Origin: Rhodobacteraceae bacterium EhC02
GTDB taxonomy: Bacteria; Pseudomonadota; Alphaproteobacteria; Rhodobacterales; Rhodobacteraceae
DNA length: 64,000 nt
Assembly: GCA_001650895.1 (NCBI GenBank)
Contig: LXYH01000034.1
Location: 131,332-195,331 of the forward strand
Direction of reading: 5' to 3'
Shown: positions 45,662 through 56,200 of the stretch, piece after piece
How positions within the stretch are numbered: position 1 is the stretch's first letter
Layout: every line of letters starts with the position of its first letter
Notes under the pieces: model-generated
What the model saw: only the letters and a program-made list of their open reading frames with translations
Told to the model about the DNA's origin: nothing
Databases searched by the model: none
Made by a program: the position numbers and the translations under genes

Positions 45662-45943
45662 TCAGCTTGCAGCGGGCTCGGTCTTCGAGATGACCTGCGC
45701 CACGGTGGACTTGACCACGCGCACCTTGACGTTCTCGGCCAGTTCAACCTCGATCTCGTTGTCGTCCTTGACCTTGGACACCTTACCGATCAGCCCGCCC
45801 TGGGTGATGATCTGATCGCCGCGACGCAGGGCGGCCACCATCGCCTGATGCTCTTTCAGCTTTTTCTGCTGGGGGCGGATCAGCAACAGATACATGATCG
45901 CGAAGATCAGGATAAGCGGGATAAACTGGGCAAAGGCTTCCAT
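45662..45943 (-). CDS. yajC: Preprotein translocase subunit YajC
   Basis: Small single-helix protein (93 aa) associated with SecDF. The helix is at about residues 7-24 ([19 protein letters not shown]), followed by the conserved [17 protein letters not shown] near 42 and a V-x-V-V-K-S-T-V-A end. The start at 45943 gives M-E-A-F-A-Q-F; longer in-frame codons are rejected. First gene before secD, divergent from serS. Confidence 0.95.
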   Translation of the reverse strand: MEAFAQFIPLILIFAIMYLLLIRPQQKKLKEHQAMVAALRRGDQIITQGGLIGKVSKVKDDNEIEVELAENVKVRVVKSTVAQVISKTEPAAS

Positions 45944-46165
45944 CGGTCTGTCCTTGTCATGAAGCGTCAGGGGGCCGGCTGGCCCCCTTGGAATTGGCAG
46001 GGAACCTATGTGCCGACGCCCCCTTTTGCAAGGCAGGAAACGGCCAAAGCGACACGGAACGAGGTGGAAACGGTCCGGTCGGCGCTGCAGGCCAAATCGC
46101 CCCTTCAATCGCGCCGGCAGTTACGGCATATGGGAAAGACGCCCAGAACCAGACCGGAGCAAGCC

Positions 46166-47458
46166 ATGCACGACATCCGCGCCATCCGCGAAAACCCCGC
46201 CGCTTTCGATGCCGCCCTTTCCCGGCGCGGCGCGGCACCGATGTCGGCAGAGGTGCTGGCCCTGGACGAGGCAAGGCGCGCCCGCATCACCGCGGCCGAG
46301 ACAGCACAGGCCGACCAGAACCGCGCCTCCAAGGACGTGGGCGCCGCCAAGGCCAGCGGCAACGAGGCCGAATTCGAACGCCTGCGCGCGCTTGTGGCCG
46401 ACAAGAAGGCCGAAGTCGCCGCCATGCAGGCCGAGGCGCGCGAGCTTGACCAGAAGCTGACCGACCTGCTGCTGACGCTGCCCAACAGCCCGCTGGCCGA
46501 GGTGCCGCAAGGCGCAGATGAGAACGACAATGTCGAGCTGCGCCGCTGGGGCAGCCCGCGTGCGCTGGACTTCAAGCCGCTGGAGCATTTCGACATTCCC
46601 GCCGTCAAGCCGGGCATGGATTTCGAAACGGCGGCGAAGCTCAGCGGGTCGCGCTTCGTCGTGCTGCGCGGTTCTGTCGCGCGACTGCACCGGGCGCTGG
46701 CGCAGTTCATGCTGGATGTGCACACGACCGAGCATGGCCTGACCGAGATGATCACCCCGGTCCTCGTGAAGGACGAGGCGATGTACGGCACCAACCAGTT
46801 GCCGAAATTCGCCGAAGACAGCTATCGCACCACCAATGGCTGGTGGATGATACCGACCTCCGAGGTGACGCTGACCAACACCGTGGCGGGCGACGTGCTG
46901 GAAGATGCGGCGCTGCCGATCCGCATGACCGCCCATACGCTGTGCTTCCGCTCCGAGGCGGGTTCGGCGGGCAAGGATACCTCGGGGATGTTGCGCCAGC
47001 ACCAGTTCGAAAAGGTCGAGATGGTCAGCATCACCCGGCCCGAAGACAGCCTGGCAGAGCATGAGCGGATGACCGGCTGCGCCGAGGCGATCCTGCAAAA
47101 ACTGGGCCTGCCCTACCGGACGGTTGTCCTGTGCACCGGCGACATGGGCTTTGGCGCGCAGAAGACCCATGACATCGAGGTCTGGCTGCCCGGTCAGAAC
47201 ACCTACCGCGAGATTTCCAGCGTATCGGTCTGCGGCGATTTCCAGGCCCGCCGCATGAATGCGCGTTACCGTCCCGCCGGCGGCGGCAAGCCCGAGTATG
47301 TTCATACGCTGAACGGATCGGGGCTGGCTGTCGGGCGCTGCCTGATCGCGGTGCTTGAAAACGGGCAACAGGCCGATGGGTCGGTGGATCTGCCGCAGGC
47401 GCTGCATGCCTATACCGGCGGCAAGACCCGGATCGACGCCACGGGCGCGCTGGTCTGA
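46166..47458 (+). CDS. serS: Seryl-tRNA synthetase
   Basis: Charges tRNA-Ser (430 aa, class II). The N-terminal antiparallel coiled-coil arm (about residues 30-100) that grips the tRNA long arm is clear from heptad Ala/Glu/Lys content. The catalytic core has [10 protein letters not shown], motif 2 [14 protein letters not shown] near residue 254, [15 protein letters not shown] and motif 3 G-S-G-L-A-V-G-R. The start at 46166 is chosen for the [11 protein letters not shown] beginning. Monocistronic. Confidence 0.97.
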   Translation: MHDIRAIRENPAAFDAALSRRGAAPMSAEVLALDEARRARITAAETAQADQNRASKDVGAAKASGNEAEFERLRALVADKKAEVAAMQAEARELDQKLTDLLLTLPNSPLAEVPQGADENDNVELRRWGSPRALDFKPLEHFDIPAVKPGMDFETAAKLSGSRFVVLRGSVARLHRALAQFMLDVHTTEHGLTEMITPVLVKDEAMYGTNQLPKFAEDSYRTTNGWWMIPTSEVTLTNTVAGDVLEDAALPIRMTAHTLCFRSEAGSAGKDTSGMLRQHQFEKVEMVSITRPEDSLAEHERMTGCAEAILQKLGLPYRTVVLCTGDMGFGAQKTHDIEVWLPGQNTYREISSVSVCGDFQARRMNARYRPAGGGKPEYVHTLNGSGLAVGRCLIAVLENGQQADGSVDLPQALHAYTGGKTRIDATGALV

Positions 47459-47612
47459 GGACCAGCCGCCGCGCGCGCAACGCGACGACAACGGCGCAAG
47501 TCGGCCAGCAACGGGGCCAGTCCGGGCCAGTCGAGGCAAACGGGCCTTTGGCTTTTGATGGCGGATGGCTATATCTGCCTCACGGCCCTCATGTGAAAGG
47601 CGAATTCCGCAG

Positions 47613-48317
47613 ATGTACCGCAAGACTTCATTGCTTGTCCTGATCACGGCGCTGGCCTTCGCGCTATCGCCGCTGCTGTCTTCGGGCTTCAACGGTTTCG
47701 CCCCAGACCAGTTCCCGGTGCCGCAGATCGACCCACCGGTGCAGCCCGCAGGCTATGCCTTTGCCATCTGGGGAGTGATCTATCTCTGGCTGGTGGCCGC
47801 TGCGGCCTATGGTGTCTGGGACCGGGCCACCGATCCTGACTGGGAACCGATGCGCCCTGCCCTGACGGTCAGCCTGCTGATCGGTGCCGGCTGGATTCCG
47901 GTCGCGCAATTGTCGCCGCTCTGGGCGACGATATTGATCTGGGCGATGCTGATCAGCGCCGTGATCGCACTTTTGAGGGCGGGCAAGGCGGATCACGCAT
48001 GGCTGCGCGCGCCCATCGCCCTTTATGCAGGCTGGCTGACGGCGGCGTCCTGCGTCGCGATCGGCCTGATGCTGGCGGGCCATGGCATCCTTTCGGCACA
48101 GATGGCGGCCTATGCGGGGATCACGCTGGCACTTGTGATCGCGCTGGCCATACAGGCCATGCGCCCCGATACGCCAGCCTATCCGGCAGCGGTCATCTGG
48201 GCGCTTGTGGGCGTGGCCATGTCGAACCTTGACGGTCCGAACTGGGGCGTTCTGTCCCTTGTAGGCCTGGGGATCGGCCTTCTGGGCTGGCGCGCAGCGG
48301 TGAACCTGCGCGCCTGA
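47613..48317 (+). CDS. TspO/MBR-like membrane protein
   Basis: A 234-residue protein with about seven hydrophobic helices. The I-D-P-P-V-Q-P-A-G-Y-A-F-A-I-W-G-V-I-Y-L-W-L segment near residue 36 is the hallmark of the tryptophan-rich sensory protein/TspO-related group in Rhodobacteraceae; A-M-S-N-L-D-G-P-N-W-G occurs near the end. True TspO proteins are about 160 residues with five helices, so this is a longer relative. It may bind tetrapyrroles or be a simple transporter; unknown. Confidence 0.75.
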   Translation: MYRKTSLLVLITALAFALSPLLSSGFNGFAPDQFPVPQIDPPVQPAGYAFAIWGVIYLWLVAAAAYGVWDRATDPDWEPMRPALTVSLLIGAGWIPVAQLSPLWATILIWAMLISAVIALLRAGKADHAWLRAPIALYAGWLTAASCVAIGLMLAGHGILSAQMAAYAGITLALVIALAIQAMRPDTPAYPAAVIWALVGVAMSNLDGPNWGVLSLVGLGIGLLGWRAAVNLRA

Positions 48318-48327
48318 CCGGCACGGA

Positions 48328-49824
48328 TCAGCGCCGCCCCTTTTTTGCGGGGGTCGGCGCCTTGCCCAGATGCTTGGTCAAAGCACCCGCGTTGCGTTCA
48401 CGCCGCCCCTTGTAGGGGTTCTTGTCGCCCTGCCCGCGCATGTACAGACGGATCGGTGTCCCCGGCATGTCGAAATCGGTCCGCAATCCGTTGACAAGAT
48501 AGCGGGAATAGCTGTCGGGCATGTTTTCCGGGCTGGAACACATCACGACAAATCCCGGCGGACGTGTCTTGGCCTGGGTCATGTAACGTAGCTTGATCCG
48601 CTTGCCACCAGGTGCGGGGGGCGGATGCGCCTCCATCATGCCCGCCAGCCAACGGTTCAGCTGTGCCGTGGTGACACGACGGTTCCATGTCTCATAGGCC
48701 TTTTCCACGGCGGCCCGCAGGCGGTCCAGCCCCTTGCCGGTCTTGGCCGAGACGGTGACCAGCGGCGCGCCGCGCAGCTGCGGCAACAGCCGCTCGAAGG
48801 CTTCGCGCAGGGCGTTGATCTTGCCCTGCTTGTCATCCTCGATGTCCCATTTGTTGACAGCGACGACCACCGCGCGCCCCTCGCGTTCGGCCAGATCGGC
48901 GATCCGCAGGTCCTGCTGTTCGAAGGGGATGGCCGCGTCCAGCAGCACGATCACCACCTCGGCGAACTTGACCGCGCGCAGCCCGTCGGACACCGACAGC
49001 TTTTCCAGCTTGTCCTGAACCTTGGCGCGCTTGCGCATGCCGGCTGTGTCCCAGATGCGGATCGGCAAGCCTTCCCAGTCTATGGTCAGGGAAATCGCGT
49101 CACGTGTGATCCCGGCTTCGGGCCCCGTCAGCAGGCGATCATCACCGAGGATCTTGTTGATCAGCGTGGATTTGCCCGCGTTCGGACGTCCCACGACGGC
49201 GATCTGCATCGGTTTTTCCGGGGTGGGCCAGCGGATCGGTGCGATGCTGTCGCCGTCCGCGTCCTCATCCTCGAGCGTCACGTCGGTTTCGGGCGTATCG
49301 TCCTGATCGGCCTTGGCCTGTTCCTCGAAGGCATCGGCCAGCGGCATCAGATGCGCATAAAGATCGTTCAGCCCCTCGCCATGTTCGGCGGACAGGCGGA
49401 TCGGCTCGCCCAGACCCAGACCATAGGCTTCGATGACACCGGCGTCAGCCGCGCGCCCCTCGCCCTTGTTGGCAGCCAGGATCACGTGTTTTGCCCGTTT
49501 GCGCAGGATTTCGGCAAAGACTTCATCGGTCGGGGTGACGCCCACGCGGGCATCGATCATGAACAGGCAGATATCGGCCATGTCCACGGCGCGCTCGGTC
49601 AGCTTGCGCATGCGGCCTTGAAGGGATTCGTCGGTCGCCTCTTCAAGGCCGGCCGTGTCGATCACGGTGAATCGCAGATCCCCCAGACGTGCAGCACCTT
49701 CACGCAGATCCCGCGTAACCCCGGGCTGATCATCGACCAGCGCCAGACGTTTTCCAACCAGGCGATTGAAAAGAGTGGATTTTCCCACATTGGGTCGGCC
49801 AACGATGGCCAGGGTGAAACTCAT
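48328..49824 (-). CDS. der: GTPase Der (EngA), ribosome assembly
   Basis: Double-GTPase (498 aa) required for 50S subunit maturation. First G domain: G-R-P-N-V-G-K-S-T at residues 8-16, D-T-A-G and N-K-G/x-D-type motif. Second: G-R-P-N-A-G-K-S-T near 214, D-T-A-G-M-R-K-R near 262 and N-K-W-D near 325. The KH-like C-terminal domain follows from about 385. An acidic linker (about 180-200) joins the domains. Last gene of the yfgM-bamB-der order also seen in E. coli. Confidence 0.98.
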   Translation of the reverse strand: MSFTLAIVGRPNVGKSTLFNRLVGKRLALVDDQPGVTRDLREGAARLGDLRFTVIDTAGLEEATDESLQGRMRKLTERAVDMADICLFMIDARVGVTPTDEVFAEILRKRAKHVILAANKGEGRAADAGVIEAYGLGLGEPIRLSAEHGEGLNDLYAHLMPLADAFEEQAKADQDDTPETDVTLEDEDADGDSIAPIRWPTPEKPMQIAVVGRPNAGKSTLINKILGDDRLLTGPEAGITRDAISLTIDWEGLPIRIWDTAGMRKRAKVQDKLEKLSVSDGLRAVKFAEVVIVLLDAAIPFEQQDLRIADLAEREGRAVVVAVNKWDIEDDKQGKINALREAFERLLPQLRGAPLVTVSAKTGKGLDRLRAAVEKAYETWNRRVTTAQLNRWLAGMMEAHPPPAPGGKRIKLRYMTQAKTRPPGFVVMCSSPENMPDSYSRYLVNGLRTDFDMPGTPIRLYMRGQGDKNPYKGRRERNAGALTKHLGKAPTPAKKGRR

Positions 49825-49875
49825 GGTTCTGCGGCTCCGGATCCGGTCAAGCGGCTGCGATACACTATCGCGCGC

Positions 49876-51216
49876 TTAACGGAAAGCGTGCAATTGTCCC
49901 CGCGCGCCGACGACAAACAGCGTACCTTGCGCCACCACGGGCGAGGACGTGGCACCGCCGGGCACCTGCGCGGCATGGGTCTGTGCCCCCGAGACCGGAT
50001 CGAAGAAGCGCAGCTGCCCGTCATTCGATGCGACGACAAGCTGCCCCCCGGCAAGGACCGGGCCATAGTGGGCCACCACCTCGACCTGGCGGCGCGGCCT
50101 GGTTTCGGTGAAATTCGGCAGTTTGACACCCCAGATCCGGCTGCCGTCACGCGCATCCAGACGCAGCAGCTCGTTCCGGTCACTGACCGCGAAGACCGAT
50201 CCACCTGCAACCCAGACCGGGCTGATGGCCCCGTCCTGCGCGGTCCAGCGACGGTCGCCATTGGCGATGTCCAGCGCCACGATGCGGCCCGAATGGGTGC
50301 CCACATAGAGCGTATCGCCCGCCAGCACCGGATCGCCGGTGATATCGGCCACGCGTGCCAGCGCGCTGAAGCGGCGCTGCCCCGATACGATGGAGTTCCA
50401 GACCCGCAGGCCGCCCTGACGGAAGGTGGCCTGCACCTCGCCGTTGCCGAAGGCGAAGATCGCCAACTGGTCACTGACCACGGGGGCGGCCCCGCCAAGC
50501 ACGTTGGATTGATCGGTCGCGGTCGAGGTCTGCCAGCGCACGCTCCCTGTCGCGGTCTCGATCGCCCAGGCGGTATCGCCGCCGGACACAAGATAGACCA
50601 GATCGCCCTGCACCGCGGGCGTGCCCGATCCCGTCGCCTCGAGTTTCTGCTGCCAGCGGACCTCGCCCGTGGCGGCGTCCAGCGCGCTGAGCAGACCGAA
50701 ACTGGTCGAGACATAAAGAACACCGTCGGACAGGGCGATTCCACCGCCGCTGGCCTGATCGGACCGATCGCCCGAAGGCGTGAGGTCGCGTGACCACAGG
50801 GCGCCGCCCGTCGTCGCGGTCGCGGTGACCGTGGCACCTGCATCGAGGGTGAAGACGCGCCCCTGCGCCACGACAGGATCGGCCGTGATCCGCTGACGCT
50901 TGCCATCGCCCGCACCGATATTGGCGGACCAGACAAGTTGCGGGCGCGCGGACAGCGCCGCGTTGTCGGTCCGGTAGCGCGGCGCGTTGGGACGGTTGGT
51001 CCAGTCTGCATTGCTGGTCTGGGCCGGCAAGGTGATGGACAGGCTGCGGTTTTCAGCGACCTCGCCCACCGTTGCCGCTGCGTCAGCCCCCAGCGGGGCG
51101 CGCAAGTCTTCTCGCGGGCCGGGCAGAAATGTCTGCGGTTCCGTGCAGGCCGACAGCAGGACAAGCCCGGCCAGCCCTGCGATCCATCCCTTGTTGTGCA
51201 ACGATCCTGCCTTCAC
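49876..51216 (-). CDS. bamB: Outer membrane assembly lipoprotein BamB
   Basis: PQQ-like beta-propeller lipoprotein (446 aa) of the BAM complex. The N-terminus ends L-V-L-L-S-A-C, a lipobox with Cys at about residue 24. Repeats of the A-L-D-A-A-T-G-E-V-R-W type recur every 40-45 residues (W-S-A-N-I, G-E-V-R-W, G-S-V-R-W, D-R-R-W, S-R-I-W). The GTG start at 51216 is preferred because an A-A-G-G-C-G-A-G-G site precedes it and the signal peptide then has normal length; ATG at 51234 is the alternative. Between yfgM-like and der genes. Confidence 0.92.
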   Translation of the reverse strand: MKAGSLHNKGWIAGLAGLVLLSACTEPQTFLPGPREDLRAPLGADAAATVGEVAENRSLSITLPAQTSNADWTNRPNAPRYRTDNAALSARPQLVWSANIGAGDGKRQRITADPVVAQGRVFTLDAGATVTATATTGGALWSRDLTPSGDRSDQASGGGIALSDGVLYVSTSFGLLSALDAATGEVRWQQKLEATGSGTPAVQGDLVYLVSGGDTAWAIETATGSVRWQTSTATDQSNVLGGAAPVVSDQLAIFAFGNGEVQATFRQGGLRVWNSIVSGQRRFSALARVADITGDPVLAGDTLYVGTHSGRIVALDIANGDRRWTAQDGAISPVWVAGGSVFAVSDRNELLRLDARDGSRIWGVKLPNFTETRPRRQVEVVAHYGPVLAGGQLVVASNDGQLRFFDPVSGAQTHAAQVPGGATSSPVVAQGTLFVVGARGQLHAFR

Positions 51217-51283
51217 GCTCGCCTCGCCTTCCATGCCGCACCCGTCGCAGGCCCTCCATGGGGCGCGAGGGCACGGCCCCTTG

Positions 51284-51955
51284 TCAGTTTCCGGTGGCGC
51301 CGGTGCCGTCCAGCGTGCCGCCAAGGGCTACAATCAACTGAGACGCGCGTTGACGCAAGCCCGCTGTCACCTCGGCATCGGCCTGCAGCCGCTGAAGCCG
51401 CGCGACGGCGGCATCGATCTGGCCTTCCTCGATCTCGATCAGGGCCAGCTGTTCCTCGGCCGGCAGGCGCAGCATCGCGCTGGTCTGGGCCAGACCTTCG
51501 AAGCCCAGCCGCCGCTCGGCCAGGCCGAGGGTATCGGCCTGCAGCAGCAACGCCTTGAAACCGGCAATTTGCCGATAGGCGGCATCAACGGTCCCGTCTG
51601 CCGCAATCGTAGCCAGAAGGCTGCGGGCGTCATCAGTGTTGCCCGTCTCGATCATCGCGGCGGCGGTCATGAAATCACGCACGACCCGCGCGCCCGTGCC
51701 CGGTGCCTCGATGGCGGCCAGCGCATCGACGCGCGCGGCACTTTCATCGGCCTCAAGCGCCGCGATCATCGCATCGCCCATCGCCTGGGCCGCGGCCTGG
51801 GCCTGGGCCTTGCGCCATTCGATCCATGCGGCACTGCCGACCAGCAACAGGACCAGCAGAACCGCAATCCAGCCATAGCGCCGCATCAGGCCGAACATGC
51901 GGTCGCGACGGACCTCTTCGGTGACTTCCTCGATGAAACTTTCGCTCTGGCTCAC
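51284..51955 (-). CDS. YfgM-like membrane-anchored TPR protein
   Basis: A 223-residue protein with one N-terminal helix (about residues 25-43, Y-G-W-I-A-V-L-L-V-L-L-L-V-G-S-A-A-W) after V-S-Q-S-E-S-F-I-E-E-V-T-E-E-V-R-R-D, and a periplasmic helical-repeat region. This is the build of YfgM, a periplasmic chaperone associated with SecYEG, and the position before bamB-der is the same as in E. coli. The GTG start at 51955 has GGAGG upstream. Sequence divergence makes the exact equivalence uncertain. Confidence 0.85.
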   Translation of the reverse strand: MSQSESFIEEVTEEVRRDRMFGLMRRYGWIAVLLVLLLVGSAAWIEWRKAQAQAAAQAMGDAMIAALEADESAARVDALAAIEAPGTGARVVRDFMTAAAMIETGNTDDARSLLATIAADGTVDAAYRQIAGFKALLLQADTLGLAERRLGFEGLAQTSAMLRLPAEEQLALIEIEEGQIDAAVARLQRLQADAEVTAGLRQRASQLIVALGGTLDGTGATGN

Positions 51956-52050
51956 GCGCTGCCCTCCTGCCGTTCGCCCCCTCTTAACGTGAAGCCTTGT
52001 CCCTGCCAAGGGGCCGGGACCCCGGGCAAGCCGGGCACTTGAGCGGGTCC

Positions 52051-52095
52051 TTGCGCGGCACCGCAGAAAAGTTTAATCTGAACCGATCAGTTCAG
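52051..52095 (+). promoter_or_regulatory. Promoter region and palindromic operator of the RND efflux operon
   Basis: A possible -35 TTGCGC (52051-52056) and -10 TTAATC (52073-52078) are followed directly by CTGAACCGATCAGTTCAG (52078-52095), an 18-base near-perfect palindrome with 16 of 18 positions paired. Such a site over the transcription start is typical of a TetR-type repressor operator. No regulator gene is adjacent. Confidence 0.55.
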
Positions 52096-52173
52096 CGTAG
52101 AAGCATGTAGGTCAACCATGCATGCGCGATCCCGGGCCGCACCCGGCTTACCGCTGCACCAGAAGGACACTTG

Positions 52174-53274
52174 ATGCGCATCGTCTCGGTTATTGTCGCC
52201 GTCCTCGTGACTGCTTTCCTCTACACTCTTGTGATGCATCGTGATGCGTTGCTGGCCGTCGCCGGCAATGAACCGCCCGGTGCGTCCACCGAAGCGCAGG
52301 GCGATGCGGATGCGGGCGCGCCCGCGGCTGGCACGGTGCGTGTCGTCGCACTGGCCTCGACCGCGCGCCGGATCGAAGATGCCGTGATCCTGCGCGGCGA
52401 AACGCAGGCCATGCGCGATGTCGAACTGCGGGCGGAAACCTCGGGGCGTGTGGTGTCGGATCCGCTGCGGCGCGGCGCCTCCGTCACGGCGGGCCAGGTG
52501 ATCTGCCAGATCGATATCGGCACGCGTGAGGCGATGCTGGCCGAGGCCGAGGCGCGCCTGACCGACGCACAGATCAACTTTGCCGCCGCCGACCGGCTGT
52601 CGCAGGACGGTTTCGCCTCTTCGACCCGCGTCGCCACGACCGAGGCGAACCTGCGCAGCGCCGAAGCCGCCGTGGCCGCCGCTGCCAAGGAAATCGAACG
52701 CCTGACGATCACCGCGCCTTTCGACGGCATCCTGGAAAGCGACAGCGCCGAGCTGGGCAGCCTGCTGCAACCAGGCGGACTTTGCGCCACGGTGATCCAG
52801 CTTGATCCGATCCGTATCGTCGGATTCGCCCCCGAAACCGAGGTGGAGCGGATCGAGACCGGCGTCATGGCCGGGGCACGTCTGGCCACCGGCCAGGAGG
52901 TGCAGGGCATCGTCTCATTCCTGTCCCGCTCGGCCGATCCGATGACACGCACCTTCCGCGTGGATATCGAAGTGGCGAACCCCGACATGGCCATCCGCGA
53001 CGGACAGACCGCCCAGATCGCCATCGCGGCCCCCGGCGCGCAGGCGCATCTGGTGCCGCAATCGGCGCTGACACTGAATGATGACGGCGCCCTTGGCGTA
53101 CGGCTGGTCGATGCCGACAACACCGCGCGCTTCGCCCCCGTCCGTCTGCTGCGCGATACGGTCCAGGGCGTCTGGATCGAAGGCCTGCCCGAACAGGCCA
53201 ACATCATCGTGACCGGTCAGGAATACGTGGCCGATGGCGTGCCCGTCATCCCAACATATCGCGAGGCGCAATAA
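52174..53274 (+). CDS. RND efflux periplasmic adaptor (membrane fusion protein)
   Basis: A 366-residue membrane fusion protein linking the RND pump to an outer membrane channel. An N-terminal signal-anchor helix (about residues 4-20) is followed by A-R-R-I-E-D-A-V-I-L-R-G-E-T-Q-A, the lipoyl halves (V-S-D-P-L-R-R-G-A-S-V-T-A-G-Q-V-I-C and I-T-A-P-F-D-G-I-L-E), an alpha-hairpin (about 115-170) and beta-barrel domain. AAGGAC precedes the ATG. It ends one base into the permease start (TAATG), so the two are coupled. Confidence 0.93.
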   Translation: MRIVSVIVAVLVTAFLYTLVMHRDALLAVAGNEPPGASTEAQGDADAGAPAAGTVRVVALASTARRIEDAVILRGETQAMRDVELRAETSGRVVSDPLRRGASVTAGQVICQIDIGTREAMLAEAEARLTDAQINFAAADRLSQDGFASSTRVATTEANLRSAEAAVAAAAKEIERLTITAPFDGILESDSAELGSLLQPGGLCATVIQLDPIRIVGFAPETEVERIETGVMAGARLATGQEVQGIVSFLSRSADPMTRTFRVDIEVANPDMAIRDGQTAQIAIAAPGAQAHLVPQSALTLNDDGALGVRLVDADNTARFAPVRLLRDTVQGVWIEGLPEQANIIVTGQEYVADGVPVIPTYREAQ

Positions 53275-56200
53275 TGGTCGGCATGGTCGATTGGGCAGCC
53301 GCGCGCGCCCGCATGGTGATGGCCTTCATCCTGCTCTCGCTGGCCGTGGGCGGGTTTGCCTATGTCAGCCTTCCCAAGGAAGGCGAGCCGGACATCGAGA
53401 TCCCGGCGCTCTTCGTCTCGGTCCCCTTCCCCGGCATTTCCGCCGAAGACAGCGAGGCGCTGCTGGTCAAGCCGATGGAGACCGAGCTGTCGGATCTTGA
53501 CGGCCTGAAGAAGATGACCTCGACCGCGGCCGAGAATTACGCAGGCGTCGCGCTGGAATTCGAATTCGGCTGGGACAAGACCAAGATCATGGCCGATGTC
53601 CGCGAGGCCATGAGCAATGCCGAAAGCCTGTTCCCCGCCGGTTTCGAGAAATATTCGATCAACGAGATCAACTTTTCCGAATTCCCGATCATCATCGTCA
53701 ACCTGACCGGCAACGTGCCCGAACGCACCATGGCACGCATCGCCCGCGACCTTCAGGACGAGATCGAGGCGCTGGATGCCGTGATGGAAGCCGGGATCGC
53801 CGGCAACCGCGAGGAAATGGTCGAGGTGGTCATCGACCCGCTGCGCCTCGAATCCTACAATGTCACGGCAGGCGAGCTGATCAACGTCGTGCAGAACAAC
53901 AACATGCTGATCGCCGCCGGCGAGGTGGAAACCGCCCAAGGCACGTTCAGCGTCAAGATCCCCTCGTCCTTCGACGGGCCGCGCGACATCTACAACCTGC
54001 CGGTCAAGACCAACGGCACCCGTGTCGTGACCCTCGGGGACCTGGCCGAGATCCGCATGACCTTCGAGGACAGGCTGGGCACCGCGCGCTTCAACGGAGA
54101 GCCGACAGTCGCGCTGCAGGTCGTCAAGCGCAAGGGGTTCAACCTGATCGACACGGCCTCGGAAGTGCGGCGCGTCGTGGCTGCGGCGCAGGCCACCTGG
54201 CCAGACGACATGCGCGCCGCCGTTCATCTTGGCACCTCGAACGATCAAAGCCGCGTCGTGGGCTCGATGGTCAGCCAGCTGGAAGGCTCGGTGCTGACGG
54301 CCATCGCGCTGGTGATGATCGTGGTGCTGGCCAGCCTCGGGCCGCGCGCGGCGCTGCTGGTGGGCTTTGCGATCCCCACATCCTTCCTTCTGTGCTTTGT
54401 TCTGCTGGCGATGATGGGGGTGACCATCTCGAACATCGTGATGTTCGGCCTGATCCTCGCGGTGGGCATGCTGGTGGATGGCGCCATCGTCGTGGTCGAA
54501 TATGCCGACAAGCGCATCCAGGAAGGATCGGGGCCCATGTCGGCCTATGTCGAGGCGGCCAAGCGCATGTTCTGGCCGATCATCAGCTCCACCGCGACGA
54601 CCCTCTGCGCTTTCCTGCCGATGCTGTTCTGGCCCGGTGTTCCGGGTGAATTCATGGGCATGCTGCCGATCACCCTGATCTTCGTGCTCTCCGCCAGCCT
54701 GATCGTGGCCTTGATCTACCTGCCCGTGATGGGCGGCGTGACCGGCCGGATGAGCCGCACTTTCGGCCGCACGTCCGACGCGCTGCGCCGCAGCCTGCCC
54801 TGGTGGGGGCGCGCGGCCCTTGTGCCGCCCGCGCTTTACCTGGTGTTCCTGGGCGCGATGCAGCTGATCAACCCCGGCTACCTGTTCGGCGGCCAGCCCA
54901 TGGGCAGCGGCATCGTTTCCGCGCTGCCGGGCATGGTCCTCTTCACACTGGGCTGCTTTGCCACGACCATCACGCTGGGCGCCGCCCGGATCGAACGCAA
55001 GCCCCGCCCCATCGTGGCCGGTCACCGGCGCACGATTTTCGGGCATTTCATCCGCTTCATCGCGGCCAACCCCGTGATGCCGCTGGTCACGATCGCCGCT
55101 GTCGGCATTTTTGTCGTCACCGTCTTCTCGGTCTTCCAGCAGAACAGCAGGGGCGTGGAATTCTTCGTGGATTCCGAACCCGAACAGGCCATCGTCTACG
55201 TGCGCGCAAGGGGCAACCTGTCGCTGGCCGAAAAGGACGCGCTGGTGCGTGCCGCCGAGGCGATCGTGCTGGCCCATCCGGGCGTCGACAACGCCTTCGC
55301 CTTTGCAGGCGATGGCGGCCTGAATGCCAATACGGGCGGCGCGCAGCCCCCGCTCGACACGATCGGTCAGATCCAGCTGGAAACCATCCCCTGGGAGGAT
55401 CGGCGCGACCGGCCCGATCTGGACGGCGACCTGGTGATCGAGGAACTGACCCGCGACATCGCGGCCATTCCCGGCCTGCAGGTCGAGGTCATCGCCCAGG
55501 CCCGCGGCCCGGCTTCGGCCAAGCCGATTCATCTCCGCCTGAAAGGCGATGACTGGGAGGCCCTGCAAGAGGCGACCCGCATGGCCCGCGCGAAGTTCGA
55601 GGAAACCGAAGGCCTCACCCTGATCGAAGACACGCTCCCCCTGCCCGGCATCGACTGGCAGATCGACGTCGACGTGGAAAAGGCCGGCCGTTTCGGGGCG
55701 GATGTGGCCACGGTGGGCGGCATGGTCCAGCTGGTCACGCGCGGCATCCTGCTTGACACGATGCGTGTCGAGACCTCGGACGAAGAGATCGAGATCCGCG
55801 TACGCCTGCCCGAGGATGATCGCGTGCTCTCGACGCTGGACACGCTGAAAGTGCGCACCAGCGACGGTCTCGTGCCGCTGGCCAATTTCATCAGCCGCCA
55901 GCCGGTTCCGAAACTGGCGCAGATCAAGCGCGTGGACGGCAAGCGCTATTTCGACATCAAGGCCGGTGTGGCCGACGGGATGACCCTGTCCACGCCCGGT
56001 GGGGATGGATCGGTGTCCGAGGTGCCGATCACGGCCACCGAACGGATCGCGACGCTGACCGCATGGCTCGAATCCGACCCGCTTCCGGCGGGCGTACAAT
56101 GGGAATGGACGGGCGACCAGGAAGATCAGGCCGAATCCGGTGCCTTCCTGGCCAATGCCTTCGCCGGGGCGCTGGGGCTGATGTTCATCATCCTGCTGGC

